Source: Flavobacterium tyrosinilyticum (GTDB lineage: Bacteria; Bacteroidota; Bacteroidia; Flavobacteriales; Flavobacteriaceae). From it: a DNA stretch of 64,000 nt. The DNA lies in the NCBI RefSeq assembly GCF_023656565.1, contig NZ_JAMOKG010000001.1, positions 1,443,383 through 1,507,382 on the forward strand. The letters run 5' to 3'. The notes beneath the pieces were generated by a model. It did not search any database, was not told where the DNA came from, and saw only the letters and a list, made by a program, of their open reading frames with translations. Each line of letters begins with the position of its first letter. The stretch's first letter is position 1. This document shows positions 44,593-53,307 of this stretch, one piece after another. Both the position numbers and the translations under genes were made by a program.

Positions 44593-45369
44593 ATGACAAC
44601 AAGATTTGAAGAATTCAGAAAACTGCACTATAATGAAACTCCGCTATTACTTGGCAATGTTTGGAATGTTCAAAGTGCGTTGCAATATGAGAAATTAGGA
44701 TTTAAAGCGCTTGGAACTTCAAGCGCAGCAATTGCTTCTGATTTAGGTTATGAAGATGGCGAAAATATGCCTTTTGAGGATTATTTTTTTATGATTCGAA
44801 GAATAAAATCGGCTGTAAAAATTCCTTTAAGTGTTGATTTAGAAGCTGGTTATGGTGATACTGTTAAGGAAATAGTTGCAAATATTTCAAGATTATATGA
44901 AATTGGAATAGTCGGAATTAATATTGAAGATTCGGTTGTTATCAACTCAAAAAGAGAAATAACAGAAACAGAATCTTTTGCAACAAAATTGAAAGCAATC
45001 GTAGAAAACTTAAAAAAGAAAAACATCGATATGTTTATAAATGTGCGTTCTGATGTATTTCTTCTAGATTTACCGAACAAAATGGAAGAATCTAAATACA
45101 GATTAAAACAATATGAAAAGGCTGGGATTGATGGTGTTTTTCTTCCGTGTATTACAAATGAAAATGATATAAAAGAAATTGCTGCAATAATAAAACTTCC
45201 TCTTAATGTGATGTGCATGCCTAATCTTTCTAATTTTGAAAAGTTAAAAGAATTGGGAGTAAAGCGCATTAGTATGGGGAATTTTGCAAATGCTTTTCTA
45301 AACAAACAATTGGAAAAAGTTACTTTACAGATACTTGAAAGAAATAGCTTTTCTCCTATTTTTGAATAA
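44593..45369 (+). CDS. Isocitrate lyase / PEP phosphonomutase family protein
   Basis: 258 residues, a PEP-mutase TIM barrel. Family motifs: LLLGNVWNVQSALQYEKLGFKALGTSSAAIA, the metal-binding SVDLEAGYGD and GINIEDS. The isocitrate lyase catalytic KKCGH motif is absent, so the substrate is open (C-C or P-C lyase types exist). It lies 6 bases upstream of ada and shares its promoter; a link to alkylation damage is not obvious. Confidence 0.88.
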   Translation: MTTRFEEFRKLHYNETPLLLGNVWNVQSALQYEKLGFKALGTSSAAIASDLGYEDGENMPFEDYFFMIRRIKSAVKIPLSVDLEAGYGDTVKEIVANISRLYEIGIVGINIEDSVVINSKREITETESFATKLKAIVENLKKKNIDMFINVRSDVFLLDLPNKMEESKYRLKQYEKAGIDGVFLPCITNENDIKEIAAIIKLPLNVMCMPNLSNFEKLKELGVKRISMGNFANAFLNKQLEKVTLQILERNSFSPIFE

Positions 45370-45375
45370 TCGGTT

Positions 45376-46413
45376 ATGGAACTTACAGACGATATAATGT
45401 ATCAGGCAGCAGTAAATAAAGACACTTCTTTTGAAGGAGTGTTTTTTACTGCGGTTAAAACAACTGGAATATTTTGCCGACCAACTTGTACAGCTAGAAA
45501 ACCAAAAAGAGAAAATGTAGAATTTTTTACCAGTTCAAAGGAGGCTATTTTAAAAGGATATCGGCCATGTAAAGTTTGTTTTCCTTTGGAAAAATATAAT
45601 GAAACGCCTGATTTTATAAAGGAGATTTTAAAAGAGCTTTCAGAAAATCCAGCTCTAAAATTCAAAGATGCAGATTTAATACAACGCGGAATTGAACCGA
45701 GTAAAATGCGACGATGGTTTTTAAAAAATCATAAGATTACATTTCAGGCTTATCAAAGAATGTTTCGTATTAATAGCGCTTTCAAAAAGATAAAAGAAGG
45801 AGAAAGTGTTACTTCAACAGCTTTTGATATTGGTTATGAATCTTTGAGTGGTTTTAATGATTCTTTTAAATCGATATTTGGCGTTTCTCCTAAAAATAGT
45901 AAAGCACAAAATATAATTGATCTTAAAAGAATAGAAACTCCGCTCGGAACGATGTATGTCTGTGCAGTAAAAGAAGGAATTTGTTTGCTCGAATTTACAG
46001 ACAGAAAAATGCTGGAGACAGAATTTAAGGCATTGGCAAAAATATTCAATGCTTCAATTATTCAGGGAGATAATATTCATTTTGAAATTTTAGAAGAGCA
46101 ATTAAAAGAATATTTCGAAGGAAAAAGAAAGAAATTTACAATTCCGATTTGCTCTCCAGGATCTGATTTTCAAAATAAAGTTTGGACAACGCTACAAAAT
46201 ATACCTTATGGGGCTGTGAGAACTTATAAAGAGCAGTCTATTGCCATTAATAAACCACAAGCAATTAGAGCTGTAGCTAATGCAAATGGAGCAAACAGAA
46301 TTTCAATACTTATTCCGTGTCATCGTGTTATAGGCTCAAATGGAGAATTGACAGGATATGGAGGCGGATTATGGCGAAAGAAATGGCTTTTGGAACTGGA
46401 GAGTAGAAGTTAG
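45376..46413 (+). CDS. ada: Bifunctional Ada: alkylation-response regulator and methylated-DNA-protein cysteine methyltransferase
   Basis: 345 residues. The N-terminal Ada Zn domain has the four cysteines (CRPTCTARKP and CKVCFPL); the first takes methyl groups from phosphotriesters. An AraC-type HTH follows (about 90-175: MRRWFLKNHKITFQAYQRMFRI, SGFNDSFKSIFGVSPK), then the MGMT domain with the active-site Cys in LIPCHRVIGSNGELTGYGGGL. All three functional parts are intact. It is the second gene of a two-gene unit. Confidence 0.96.
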   Translation: MELTDDIMYQAAVNKDTSFEGVFFTAVKTTGIFCRPTCTARKPKRENVEFFTSSKEAILKGYRPCKVCFPLEKYNETPDFIKEILKELSENPALKFKDADLIQRGIEPSKMRRWFLKNHKITFQAYQRMFRINSAFKKIKEGESVTSTAFDIGYESLSGFNDSFKSIFGVSPKNSKAQNIIDLKRIETPLGTMYVCAVKEGICLLEFTDRKMLETEFKALAKIFNASIIQGDNIHFEILEEQLKEYFEGKRKKFTIPICSPGSDFQNKVWTTLQNIPYGAVRTYKEQSIAINKPQAIRAVANANGANRISILIPCHRVIGSNGELTGYGGGLWRKKWLLELESRS

Positions 46414-46447
46414 TTTTCAGTCTCAGTCACGGTTTGCAATCAGATGA

Positions 46448-46651
46448 TTACCAAAACTGAAAACTGAGACTAAAAACTAACTGTGGTAAAACAGAGGGTA
46501 TGATTCTATAAGATCGGTTGATAGACTCATAATAAAATCTTCCTAAAGCGGTTAATTCAGATGCATGACGATCTAGTTTTTTAATCAGTTTTGATGTTGT
46601 GGGAAACAAAGTATCGTTTAATTGATTTTCTTTTCGTTTTGGCTGAGGCAT
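46448..46651 (-). CDS. Doubtful small ORF, possible gene remnant
   Basis: 67 codons on the minus strand. The first 50 residues look protein-like (KLIKKLDRHASELTALGRFYYESINRSYRI), but the last 15 read into intergenic repeat sequence. No family recognised. It may be a small protein gene with a different end, a fragment of a lost gene, or chance. Confidence 0.3.
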   Translation of the reverse strand: MPQPKRKENQLNDTLFPTTSKLIKKLDRHASELTALGRFYYESINRSYRIIPSVLPQLVFSLSFQFW

Positions 46652-46734
46652 TTCAGCATTGTAGATGTTTAAAATACCTAGTAAATTTGAAAATATTCAA
46701 CAAATCTTATTTAGTCTGTTTAAAAATAATGTTA

Positions 46735-46742
46735 TATTTTTG
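46735..46742 (+). promoter_or_regulatory. -7 box (TATTTTTG) for the lipoprotein gene
   Basis: Matches TAnnTTTG, 34 bases before the ATG. No TTG -33 element is clear. Confidence 0.45.
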
Positions 46743-46776
46743 TTTTATAAATATGTATAATCCTATAAATTAAATT

Positions 46777-47475
46777 ATGAAAACAAGAATTACATTGTTA
46801 TTAGTCAGCAGTTTGTTTTTTAATTGGTCATGTAGCACAACAAGTGCTTATGAAGAAAATATTATTGCTAACAAAGAGATTGAAAGAAAAGGAGATGTTT
46901 ATCTTTTAATTCCTTCCACAAAAGATACTTTATATTATAAAGATTTATCAAAAAAAGATTTCTATTCTCATAAGGAAAATCTCGATTTAATTAAAGATAT
47001 ATTTGCCAATCCTGAAAAATATGGTTTAAGCAATGAAGGCGAAAATAATGATAAAAGTATTTACACTAATTCTAATGGTTTTTTGATTAGAAAAGGAGGA
47101 GAAAATAATTCGTTAAATACAGGTAAAGCTTTATTTGATGATAATGATGGTCCAGGTGCGACTTTTCATGTATATGGAGAACAAACAATTTGTGATGGTC
47201 TTATGACGCAAGAATCAATGGATTTTCTCATAGATAATAGCTGTCCTTATAATATGGATCCAATGATTCTTTTATTGGCGGGTAAGGATAGTCCAAATGG
47301 CTATCGCCCATCAAATATTGCTTTCATGTCAGCTAATGATCGCGTATTCCATGACGGAAAGAATCATTATATTGTTTTAGAAGCAATTGTTTATACTTGG
47401 AGTAGAGCGTGGACTGAAAATTTTGAAGCTGCAATGGCAGTAGATCCTGTTGATTGTATTGTTAGATTGCAATAG
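46777..47475 (+). CDS. Putative lipoprotein of unknown function
   Basis: 232 residues. Signal peptide with lipobox-like end (SLFFNWSCS). The mature part has a DTLYYKDLSKKDFYSHKENLDLIKDIFANPEKYG region, a Gly/Asp-rich middle and a Trp-containing C-terminus (VYTWSRAWTENFEAAM). No known domain recognised. Single-gene unit with a terminator. Confidence 0.75.
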   Translation: MKTRITLLLVSSLFFNWSCSTTSAYEENIIANKEIERKGDVYLLIPSTKDTLYYKDLSKKDFYSHKENLDLIKDIFANPEKYGLSNEGENNDKSIYTNSNGFLIRKGGENNSLNTGKALFDDNDGPGATFHVYGEQTICDGLMTQESMDFLIDNSCPYNMDPMILLLAGKDSPNGYRPSNIAFMSANDRVFHDGKNHYIVLEAIVYTWSRAWTENFEAAMAVDPVDCIVRLQ

Positions 47476-47484
47476 TTTTAAAAA

Positions 47485-47518
47485 AAAAATCAGGTATTGC
47501 GCAGATACCTGATTTTTT
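47485..47518. terminator. Bidirectional terminator between the lipoprotein gene and gpsA
   Basis: Arms AATCAGGTAT / ATACCTGATT with a 7-base loop, A/T runs on both sides, between convergent genes. Confidence 0.85.
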
Positions 47519-47531
47519 AAAAAGTATATTT

Positions 47532-48527
47532 TTAATCCAAAGACTCGGTCAACTTCTTGAAAACCGTTTTGGCGTCTTTTCCTTCGTATAGAACAGCATA
47601 AACAGCGTCTATAATTGGCGTTTTCGCACCGTAACCTTGATTTAGTTTATAGGCACTTTTTGTTGCGTAATAACCTTCGGCAACCATGCTCATTTCCATC
47701 ATAGCACTTTTTACGGTATATCCTTTTCCGATCATATTTCCGAACATTCTATTTCTAGAGAAAACAGAATATCCTGTAACCAACAAATCGCCTAGATAAG
47801 CCGAATCGTTAATGTTACGTTTCATTCGGTGTACTTTTCTAATGAATTTCTTCATTTCGCGAATCGCATTACTCATAAGAACCGATTGGAAGTTGTCGCC
47901 ATAACCTAAACCATGCGCAATTCCGGCAGCAATGGAGTAAATGTTTTTTAGCATTGCTGCATATTCAGTTCCGATGATGTCGTCTGAAATTTTGGCTTTA
48001 ATATAATTTCCAGAAAGTGTTTTGGCTACAATTTTAGCTTTATCCGGATCGCCGCAAGCAATTGTCAAGTACGAAAGCCTTTCTAAAGCTACTTCTTCTG
48101 CGTGGCAAGGTCCTGTAATTACTCCAATATTATAATATGGAATGTCGTATTCAATGTGGAAATGTTCGCCGACAATTAAACTCGTTTCTGGAACAATTCC
48201 TTTAATAGCAGAAAAAATGATTTTATCTGATAAAGAAACCGTCATGTTTTTTAACTCGGCATCTAAGAAAGCAGAAGGAATTGCAAAAATAATGTAATCT
48301 GCATATTCTATCGCTTCATTTATATTGTTGGTTAATTTGAGTTTTTTGGTATCAAATTCAACAGAACTTAAGTAGTTCGGATTGTGCTTGAATTTCTCGA
48401 TATGCTCAATAGCAGCATCATTGCGCATGTACCACGAAATTTCAGAAAGATTTACACATAACATTTTTGCAATTGCCGTTGCCCAGCTTCCTCCACCAAT
48501 CACTGCAAATTTTAAATTTTCGCTCAT
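47532..48527 (-). CDS. gpsA: NAD(P)H-dependent glycerol-3-phosphate dehydrogenase
   Basis: 331 residues. Makes sn-glycerol-3-phosphate from dihydroxyacetone phosphate for phospholipid synthesis. N-terminal Rossmann motif AVIGGGSWATAIAKML; GVITGPCHAEEVA in the middle; catalytic Lys in EYAAMLKNIYSIAAGIAHGLGYGDN; GDLLVTGYSVFSRNRMFG near the end. A promoter with TTG-N21-TACTTTTG lies at 48546-48577 on the minus strand. Confidence 0.97.
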   Translation of the reverse strand: MSENLKFAVIGGGSWATAIAKMLCVNLSEISWYMRNDAAIEHIEKFKHNPNYLSSVEFDTKKLKLTNNINEAIEYADYIIFAIPSAFLDAELKNMTVSLSDKIIFSAIKGIVPETSLIVGEHFHIEYDIPYYNIGVITGPCHAEEVALERLSYLTIACGDPDKAKIVAKTLSGNYIKAKISDDIIGTEYAAMLKNIYSIAAGIAHGLGYGDNFQSVLMSNAIREMKKFIRKVHRMKRNINDSAYLGDLLVTGYSVFSRNRMFGNMIGKGYTVKSAMMEMSMVAEGYYATKSAYKLNQGYGAKTPIIDAVYAVLYEGKDAKTVFKKLTESLD

Positions 48528-48545
48528 TATTTTAATAATTTAAAA

Positions 48546-48577
48546 CAAAAGTACTTAATAATGTGCTAATAAAGCAA
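48546..48577 (-). promoter_or_regulatory. Promoter of gpsA
   Basis: On the minus strand: TTG (48577-48575), a 21-base spacer, TACTTTTG (48553-48546). Full consensus match. Confidence 0.65.
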
Positions 48578-48885
48578 AATCTGTTTTAAGAAATTTTGAA
48601 AACAAGCTTTAATTGCAATGACTTTCAAGAAGTTTAAGAACAAAAAAAAAATTTTTAATGTTCAAACAATAAAACTATCTGACTTACGTTATAACAATTT
48701 ATAAATTAGAATTTTAATGAATTTAAAAAAAATTGAGTTAGTTAGTTTTGTTTTAGTATTTTGAAAAGGCGTTCCTAAACTTGTTAAGAACGCCTTTTTT
48801 ATTTAAATCTCAATTCTAAAATTCCAAATTCCAAGTGGGTAATCTCAAAAGATTTGGAATTTGGAATTTTCAAATTGGAATTTCA
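48578..48885. other. A+T-rich intergenic region with two hairpins
   Basis: About 300 bases without a recognisable gene. 48764-48800 is a strong hairpin (AAAAGGCGTTC / GAACGCCTTTT) with T runs. 48810-48880 is a weaker inverted repeat around AATTCCAAATTCCAA / TTTGGAATTTGGAATT, similar in wording to the terminator at 6322-6370. Both probably terminate the minus-strand alcohol dehydrogenase transcript. Confidence 0.7.
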
Positions 48886-50043
48886 TTAATAAGAAAGTTC
48901 AACAATAGATTTTACTTTATCTAAAGTCACTAATTGATTTTCTCCTAAACCTTTCCAACCTCTTTCCTCAAAGCGATTTACGATAAAATCGGCAGTTTTA
49001 GAATAGTCTTCTGTATATTGAGAAAGTTTAGTGTCCATGCCCATTGTATGGAAAAATTCAACCGTTTTGTTAATGGCTTCTTTTGCAACTTCTTCGTCAG
49101 AACCAGTTAAGTTGAAGATTCTTCTTCCGTATTGTGCTAGTTTTGCTTTTTTAGTTTCAAACATTACATGGTACAAACTTGGGCCAATTATCGCCAAAGT
49201 TCTAGCATGATCAATTTCATAAAGCGCTGTCAATTCGTGACCAATCATGTGCGTTGCCCAATCGCTTGGAACACCTTTCTGAATTAATCCGTTTAAAGCC
49301 ATTGTGCAGCTCCACATAAAATTAGAAGCCAAAGTATAATCATTTGGGTTTGCTACGATTCCAGGACCAACTTCAATTAAAGTCTGTAGAACACCTTCTG
49401 CAATTCTATCCTGAAGAAATGCATCCGTAGGATACGTTAAATATTGTTCCATAACGTGCGTGTATGCATCTACAACACCATTTTCGATTTGTCTTTTTGG
49501 TAAAGACGAAATCACTGTAGGATCACAGATTGAAAATTGAGGAAATAAAGCACTTCCGCCAGAAGATAATTTTTCTTGAGTTGCTTCAATTGTTACCACA
49601 TATCCAGAATTCATTTCACTTCCTGTTGCCGGAAGAGTTAAAACCGTTCCGAATGGCATTGCATTTTCTTTAATTAAAATTCTTTTTTGAAGAATGTCAA
49701 TCGGATTTCCTTCAAAGTTTACTGCTGCCGAAATAAACTTCACGCCATCAATTACAGATCCGCCACCAACAGCCAAAATAAAATCGATTTTTTCTGCTTT
49801 GATGACATCAACCGCTTTCATCAAAGTTTCAAATCTCGGATTGGGTTCGATTCCACCAAATTCTACAATTTCAAAACCTTTAAGGTTGTTGGTTACTTGA
49901 TCATAAATTCCGTTTTTAAAAATACTTCCACCGCCATAAGCCAAAAGCACTTTTGCGCCTTTTGGAACTAAAGTCGAAAGTTTTTCAATTTGTCCTTTTC
50001 CGAAAACTAAATTTGTCGGATTGTATAATTCAAAGTTGAGCAT
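48886..50043 (-). CDS. Iron-containing alcohol dehydrogenase (YqhD/butanol dehydrogenase type)
   Basis: 385 residues. The cofactor-binding GGGSVIDG region and the metal-binding Asp/His set (DAYTHVMEQYL, HMIGHELTALYEIDHARTLAI) are present. NAD(P)H-dependent reduction of aldehydes or the reverse is the likely reaction; the natural substrate is not given by the sequence. It lies upstream of gpsA on the same strand but separated by two hairpins. Confidence 0.92.
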   Translation of the reverse strand: MLNFELYNPTNLVFGKGQIEKLSTLVPKGAKVLLAYGGGSIFKNGIYDQVTNNLKGFEIVEFGGIEPNPRFETLMKAVDVIKAEKIDFILAVGGGSVIDGVKFISAAVNFEGNPIDILQKRILIKENAMPFGTVLTLPATGSEMNSGYVVTIEATQEKLSSGGSALFPQFSICDPTVISSLPKRQIENGVVDAYTHVMEQYLTYPTDAFLQDRIAEGVLQTLIEVGPGIVANPNDYTLASNFMWSCTMALNGLIQKGVPSDWATHMIGHELTALYEIDHARTLAIIGPSLYHVMFETKKAKLAQYGRRIFNLTGSDEEVAKEAINKTVEFFHTMGMDTKLSQYTEDYSKTADFIVNRFEERGWKGLGENQLVTLDKVKSIVELSY

Positions 50044-50221
50044 TTTTTTAGAGTTTCTAAGATGCTAAGTTTCTGAGTTTTTTGCTTTAGAACATAAATT
50101 CTCAGAAACTTAACATTGTGATTTATTAATTTTTATTTTCCCATTTAGTGAATAAGAGATTGAGTTTTTAGATTTCTAAAAGAAAACCTTAGCATCTTAG
50201 AGCCTCAGTCCCTTAGACCCT
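50041..50221. repeat. CTAAG-type repeats forming a long inverted repeat
   Basis: Left arm tract (50041-50081) contains TTTCTAAGATGCTAAG and TTTCTGAG. The right tract (50185-50216) contains its complement CTTAGCATCTTAG and CCTCAG. The region fills the gap between the ADH and DJ-1/PfpI genes. Confidence 0.6.
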
Positions 50222-50983
50222 TTATTTTAATTCTTGTAACAATTTTGCAGCTACCAATTTAGATGAAGCTGGGTTTTGTCCTGTAATTAAAAGTCCGTCT
50301 GCAACTGCGTATGGTTGCCAGTTTGGACCTTTAGAAAAAATTCCTCCGTTTGATGCCAAAGCATCTTCTAATAAAAACGGAACTACTTTTGTCAATCCAA
50401 CTGCTTCTTCTTCCTCATTAGTAAATCCGGTTATTTTTTTGCCTTTTACTAAATATTCACCTTTTACTTTTACGTTTTTCAAAACAGCAGGAGCGTGACA
50501 AACAAATGCTACTGGTTTTTTATTCGTATAAAAAGCTTCGATTAAAGCAATTGAATTTTTGTCTTCTACTAAATCCCAAAGCGGTCCGTGACCTCCTGGA
50601 TAAAATACTGCGTCGTAATCTTTTTGGTTAACTGTAGAAAGTTTTAAAGTATTTTTTAATTTTTCTTGTAAAGCTTTATCAGCGTCAAAGCGTTTGGTGT
50701 CTTCAGTTGCCGAAGCTGGATCGGCACTTTTTGGATCAATTGGCGGTTGTCCTCCAAGCGGAGAAGCAATTGTAATTTCGACTCCCTGATCTAACAGTTC
50801 ATAATAAGGTGCTGCAAATTCTTCAGACCAAAATCCTGTTTTTTCTCCAGTGTTGCCCAGCTTATCGTTGCTGGTTACAACAAATAATACTTTTTTCATA
50901 CCTTTTTTATTTGATTTTTGAGCTACAGCAGATGTGCTTACAGCGGTAAATGCAATTATTGCGAGTAATGCGATTTTTTTCAT
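50222..50983 (-). CDS. DJ-1/PfpI family protein with signal peptide
   Basis: 253 residues. A signal peptide (ALLAIIAFTAVSTSAVAQ) exports it. The class-I glutamine-amidotransferase-like fold shows VFYPGGHGPLWDLVED and the nucleophile elbow FVCHAPA. The family includes Hsp31-like glyoxalases/chaperones and peptidase-like proteins. It is divergent from a LysR regulator with 85 bases between, which suggests that regulator controls it. A -7 box lies at 51000-51007. Confidence 0.9.
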   Translation of the reverse strand: MKKIALLAIIAFTAVSTSAVAQKSNKKGMKKVLFVVTSNDKLGNTGEKTGFWSEEFAAPYYELLDQGVEITIASPLGGQPPIDPKSADPASATEDTKRFDADKALQEKLKNTLKLSTVNQKDYDAVFYPGGHGPLWDLVEDKNSIALIEAFYTNKKPVAFVCHAPAVLKNVKVKGEYLVKGKKITGFTNEEEEAVGLTKVVPFLLEDALASNGGIFSKGPNWQPYAVADGLLITGQNPASSKLVAAKLLQELK

Positions 50984-50999
50984 AATTTTAAATTTTTAA

Positions 51000-51049
51000 C
51001 AAATTTACGTCTTAAGTGATATCAGTAAAAATAAAATAAACTATGTTTG
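51000..51049. promoter_or_regulatory. Divergent promoters of the DJ-1/PfpI and LysR genes
   Basis: Minus strand TAAATTTG at 51007-51000 serves the DJ-1 gene. Plus strand TATGTTTG at 51042-51049 serves the LysR gene, whose ATG follows 20 bases later. The region between is the likely LysR binding site. Confidence 0.5.
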
Positions 51050-51068
51050 TTATAAGTAAATTTATGTC

Positions 51069-51974
51069 ATGGTAAATCTAGAATGGTACAGAACTTTTAA
51101 GGCTGTATATAAAAATGGTAATTTTTCGGTAGCCGCAAAAGAGTTATTTATGAGCCAGCCTGCGGTTAGTCAGCAAATTTCTATGCTTGAGGCTCACGTT
51201 GGAAATAAATTATTTAATCGGAAATCAAAAGGAGTAGAGCCAACCGAATACGCTAAGTTACTGAATAATTTGATAATAGATGCGCTCGATCGTCTTGAAA
51301 GTGTCGAAACAGGTTTTCGTGCAAAAGCAGAAGACGCTAATCGATTAATTTCTGTTGGAATCTCTAAACATCTTTTTGACTGCGTTGGAAATCTCTTAAT
51401 TTCAAAGTTTGACTTAATAGATTTTACTTTTGCAGAAAATGACGAACTTTTTGCATTGGTAGATTCAAAAAAACTGGATTTTGCCATTACAACCAAAAGG
51501 TTCGATACTTTTGATACTACTTATGAAATAGTTGGAAAAATTAAACTGATTTTGGTTGCTCCAACTAGTTTGGATATAACCGATTTCCGCCAGAAATTAA
51601 AAGCTGATAATTTTACCGAAATAGAGCAATGGCTTAACGGACAAAAATGGTACAGTCATGATGCGCGAATTCCGCACATAAAAGTATTCTGGCTTCATGC
51701 TTTCAATAAAAAAAGGCCTTCGATGGTTCCAAACTATATTATTCCTTCAGAATCTGAAATGCTGAGACTGCTTTCGAAGAATGATGGTGTTGCGGTGACC
51801 TGGAATTGTAATGCCAGAAATTATATTAAGGAGAATAAATTGCAGTTAGTTTGGAATAGCTTTCATGTTCCAGAAGAATTTGTGTATTTATTAGTGCCAA
51901 AAAATAATAATGTAAAGTCGTTTTTTGATATCATTGAAAAGGAACTGAAATTGTTTTTTGGGAATAGGTTATGA
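51069..51974 (+). CDS. LysR-family transcriptional regulator
   Basis: 301 residues. N-terminal winged HTH (about 3-62: EWYRTFKAVYKNGNFSVAAKELFMSQPAVSQQI and KLFNRKSKGVEPTEYAK), then a substrate-binding domain of the usual two-lobe kind. The gene is divergent from the DJ-1/PfpI gene, a classic LysR target arrangement. The effector is unknown. Confidence 0.94.
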   Translation: MVNLEWYRTFKAVYKNGNFSVAAKELFMSQPAVSQQISMLEAHVGNKLFNRKSKGVEPTEYAKLLNNLIIDALDRLESVETGFRAKAEDANRLISVGISKHLFDCVGNLLISKFDLIDFTFAENDELFALVDSKKLDFAITTKRFDTFDTTYEIVGKIKLILVAPTSLDITDFRQKLKADNFTEIEQWLNGQKWYSHDARIPHIKVFWLHAFNKKRPSMVPNYIIPSESEMLRLLSKNDGVAVTWNCNARNYIKENKLQLVWNSFHVPEEFVYLLVPKNNNVKSFFDIIEKELKLFFGNRL

Positions 51975-52030
51975 TTAACTTATTCAGTTAGTTATGTTTT
52001 TTTTATTAGTTAAAAATTCTTTCTTTTCTT

Positions 52031-52060
52031 TTGAGTGTATCTTTTAAAAGAATAAATTTG
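52031..52060 (+). promoter_or_regulatory. Promoter of the PKD lipoprotein gene
   Basis: TTG (52031-52033), a 19-base spacer, TAAATTTG (52053-52060): full consensus match. Confidence 0.65.
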
Positions 52061-52088
52061 AGTAAGAAACCAATAAAAATTTCCAATT

Positions 52089-52457
52089 ATGAAAAAGGTA
52101 AAAGTAGCTTTAATGTTTATTGCAGTATTTTTTGTAATCAATTCTTGCAGTAAAAGTGATGATGAAGCAATTGTAGATTGTTTTGGAGACTCAATATTAA
52201 CGGAATTAAAACATTCAGCAGATGGAACTAATCCTAAAATAATTAACTATTCCATACAATACAGTGGAAGTAATACGGTAACTTCTGTAAAATGGACTTT
52301 TGGTGATGGAAAAACAGAAACCATAAATAGTTCGACCGGAGCTGTATCGCATACTTATAGTGCTGCAGGAACTTTTGAAGTTAAAGCAGATGTAACGCTA
52401 AAAAAAGACGGTGGAAGTTGTACTGTTAGCCCAAAGAAAAGTGTGACAGTGAACTAA
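52089..52457 (+). CDS. Small lipoprotein with one PKD domain
   Basis: 122 residues. Lipobox in FFVINSCSKSDDE. One PKD domain (about 40-115) with the family WTFGDGKTETI and HTYSAAGTFEVKADV. Probably a surface or periplasmic binding module. Single gene. Confidence 0.82.
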   Translation: MKKVKVALMFIAVFFVINSCSKSDDEAIVDCFGDSILTELKHSADGTNPKIINYSIQYSGSNTVTSVKWTFGDGKTETINSSTGAVSHTYSAAGTFEVKADVTLKKDGGSCTVSPKKSVTVN

Positions 52458-52476
52458 AATACTGCTTGTAAAAATA

Positions 52477-52537
52477 GTAATGAGGATCAACTTTGTAATT
52501 TATTGCGGAAGCATAGATTACAAAGTTGATCCTCATT
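52477..52537. repeat. Long perfect inverted repeat upstream of the Nudix regulator
   Basis: Two 21-base arms (52477-52497 and 52517-52537) starting AATGAGGATCAAC, exact complements, with a 19-base loop. There is no T run, and the right arm abuts the -7 box TATATTTG (52541-52548). It may be the terminator of the PKD gene, an operator, or both. Confidence 0.75.
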
Positions 52538-52540
52538 CGT

Positions 52541-52548
52541 TATATTTG
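52541..52548 (+). promoter_or_regulatory. -7 box (TATATTTG) for the Nudix regulator
   Basis: Exact TAnnTTTG match 19 bases before the ATG at 52568. The -33 region lies inside the inverted repeat at 52477-52537. Confidence 0.5.
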
Positions 52549-52567
52549 TTTGATATGATTTAGGAAT

Positions 52568-53260
52568 ATGGAAAAGTTACAAAATATTAGAATTGCGGTT
52601 GATGCGATTGTTTTTGGTTATAAAAACAATGGCTTGTATGTTTTATTAATTGAACAAAAGTTTGGTTCTGCAGAGAAATATTGGGCATTACCGGGTGGTT
52701 TAGTGCAGAACGACGAATCTTTAAGTGATGCTGTTATTCGCGAATTGCATGAAGAAACCAATGTACAATTAACTTTTATGGAACAATTGTACACTTTTGG
52801 AGATGATATTTACAGAGATTCCAGAAATCGTGTTATTTCGGTTGCTTATTACGCTTTGGTTGATGCTTCCAACTTAGAAATTAAAGCAGATACAGATGCA
52901 GAAAGAGTGCAATGGTTTAAAATTGATGAAATTCCGTCTTTGGCTTTCGATCATAATATCATTTTAAAGAAAGGAATAGAAAGATTAAAAGCCAAACTGA
53001 CTTACGAACCAATTGGTTTCGATTTACTTCCCGAGGAATTCTTATTCTCAGACCTCGAAAATCTTTATTGCACGATTTTAGAAAAAGAAATAGATCGCCG
53101 AAACTTCAGAAAAAAAATACTGAGCTATGGTTTTTTAGAAGAAACCGATAATTTTTCTCCAATAAGAAGCGGAAGACCAGCAAAATTATTTAAGTTCAAT
53201 AAGCTAAAATACAATGAGTTAATTGATAAAGGCTTTCACTTCGAAGTAAAGTTTGCGTAA
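52568..53260 (+). CDS. NrtR-type Nudix transcriptional regulator, near-intact Nudix box
   Basis: 230 residues. N-terminal Nudix domain (about 8-145) and C-terminal winged helix (about 150-230: GFDLLPEEFLFSDLENLY, NFRRKILSYGFLEET). Unlike the two PUL paralogs at 15-16.7 kb, the Nudix box keeps RELHEET after GGLVQNDES, so it may bind or hydrolyse ADP-ribose or NAD-like ligands. It leads a cluster of NAD and ADP-ribose genes, and a palindrome lies just downstream. Known NrtR proteins repress NAD genes and release DNA when ADP-ribose is bound. Confidence 0.88.
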   Translation: MEKLQNIRIAVDAIVFGYKNNGLYVLLIEQKFGSAEKYWALPGGLVQNDESLSDAVIRELHEETNVQLTFMEQLYTFGDDIYRDSRNRVISVAYYALVDASNLEIKADTDAERVQWFKIDEIPSLAFDHNIILKKGIERLKAKLTYEPIGFDLLPEEFLFSDLENLYCTILEKEIDRRNFRKKILSYGFLEETDNFSPIRSGRPAKLFKFNKLKYNELIDKGFHFEVKFA

Positions 53261-53277
53261 TTTTTACACAAAATAAA

Positions 53278-53307
53278 TTGTTTATTTAAAATTAAATTCT
53301 ACATTTG
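53278..53307 (+). promoter_or_regulatory. Promoter of the NAD/ADP-ribose operon
   Basis: TTG (53278-53280), a 19-base spacer, TACATTTG (53300-53307): full consensus match. The first gene of the unit starts at 53335. Confidence 0.7.
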
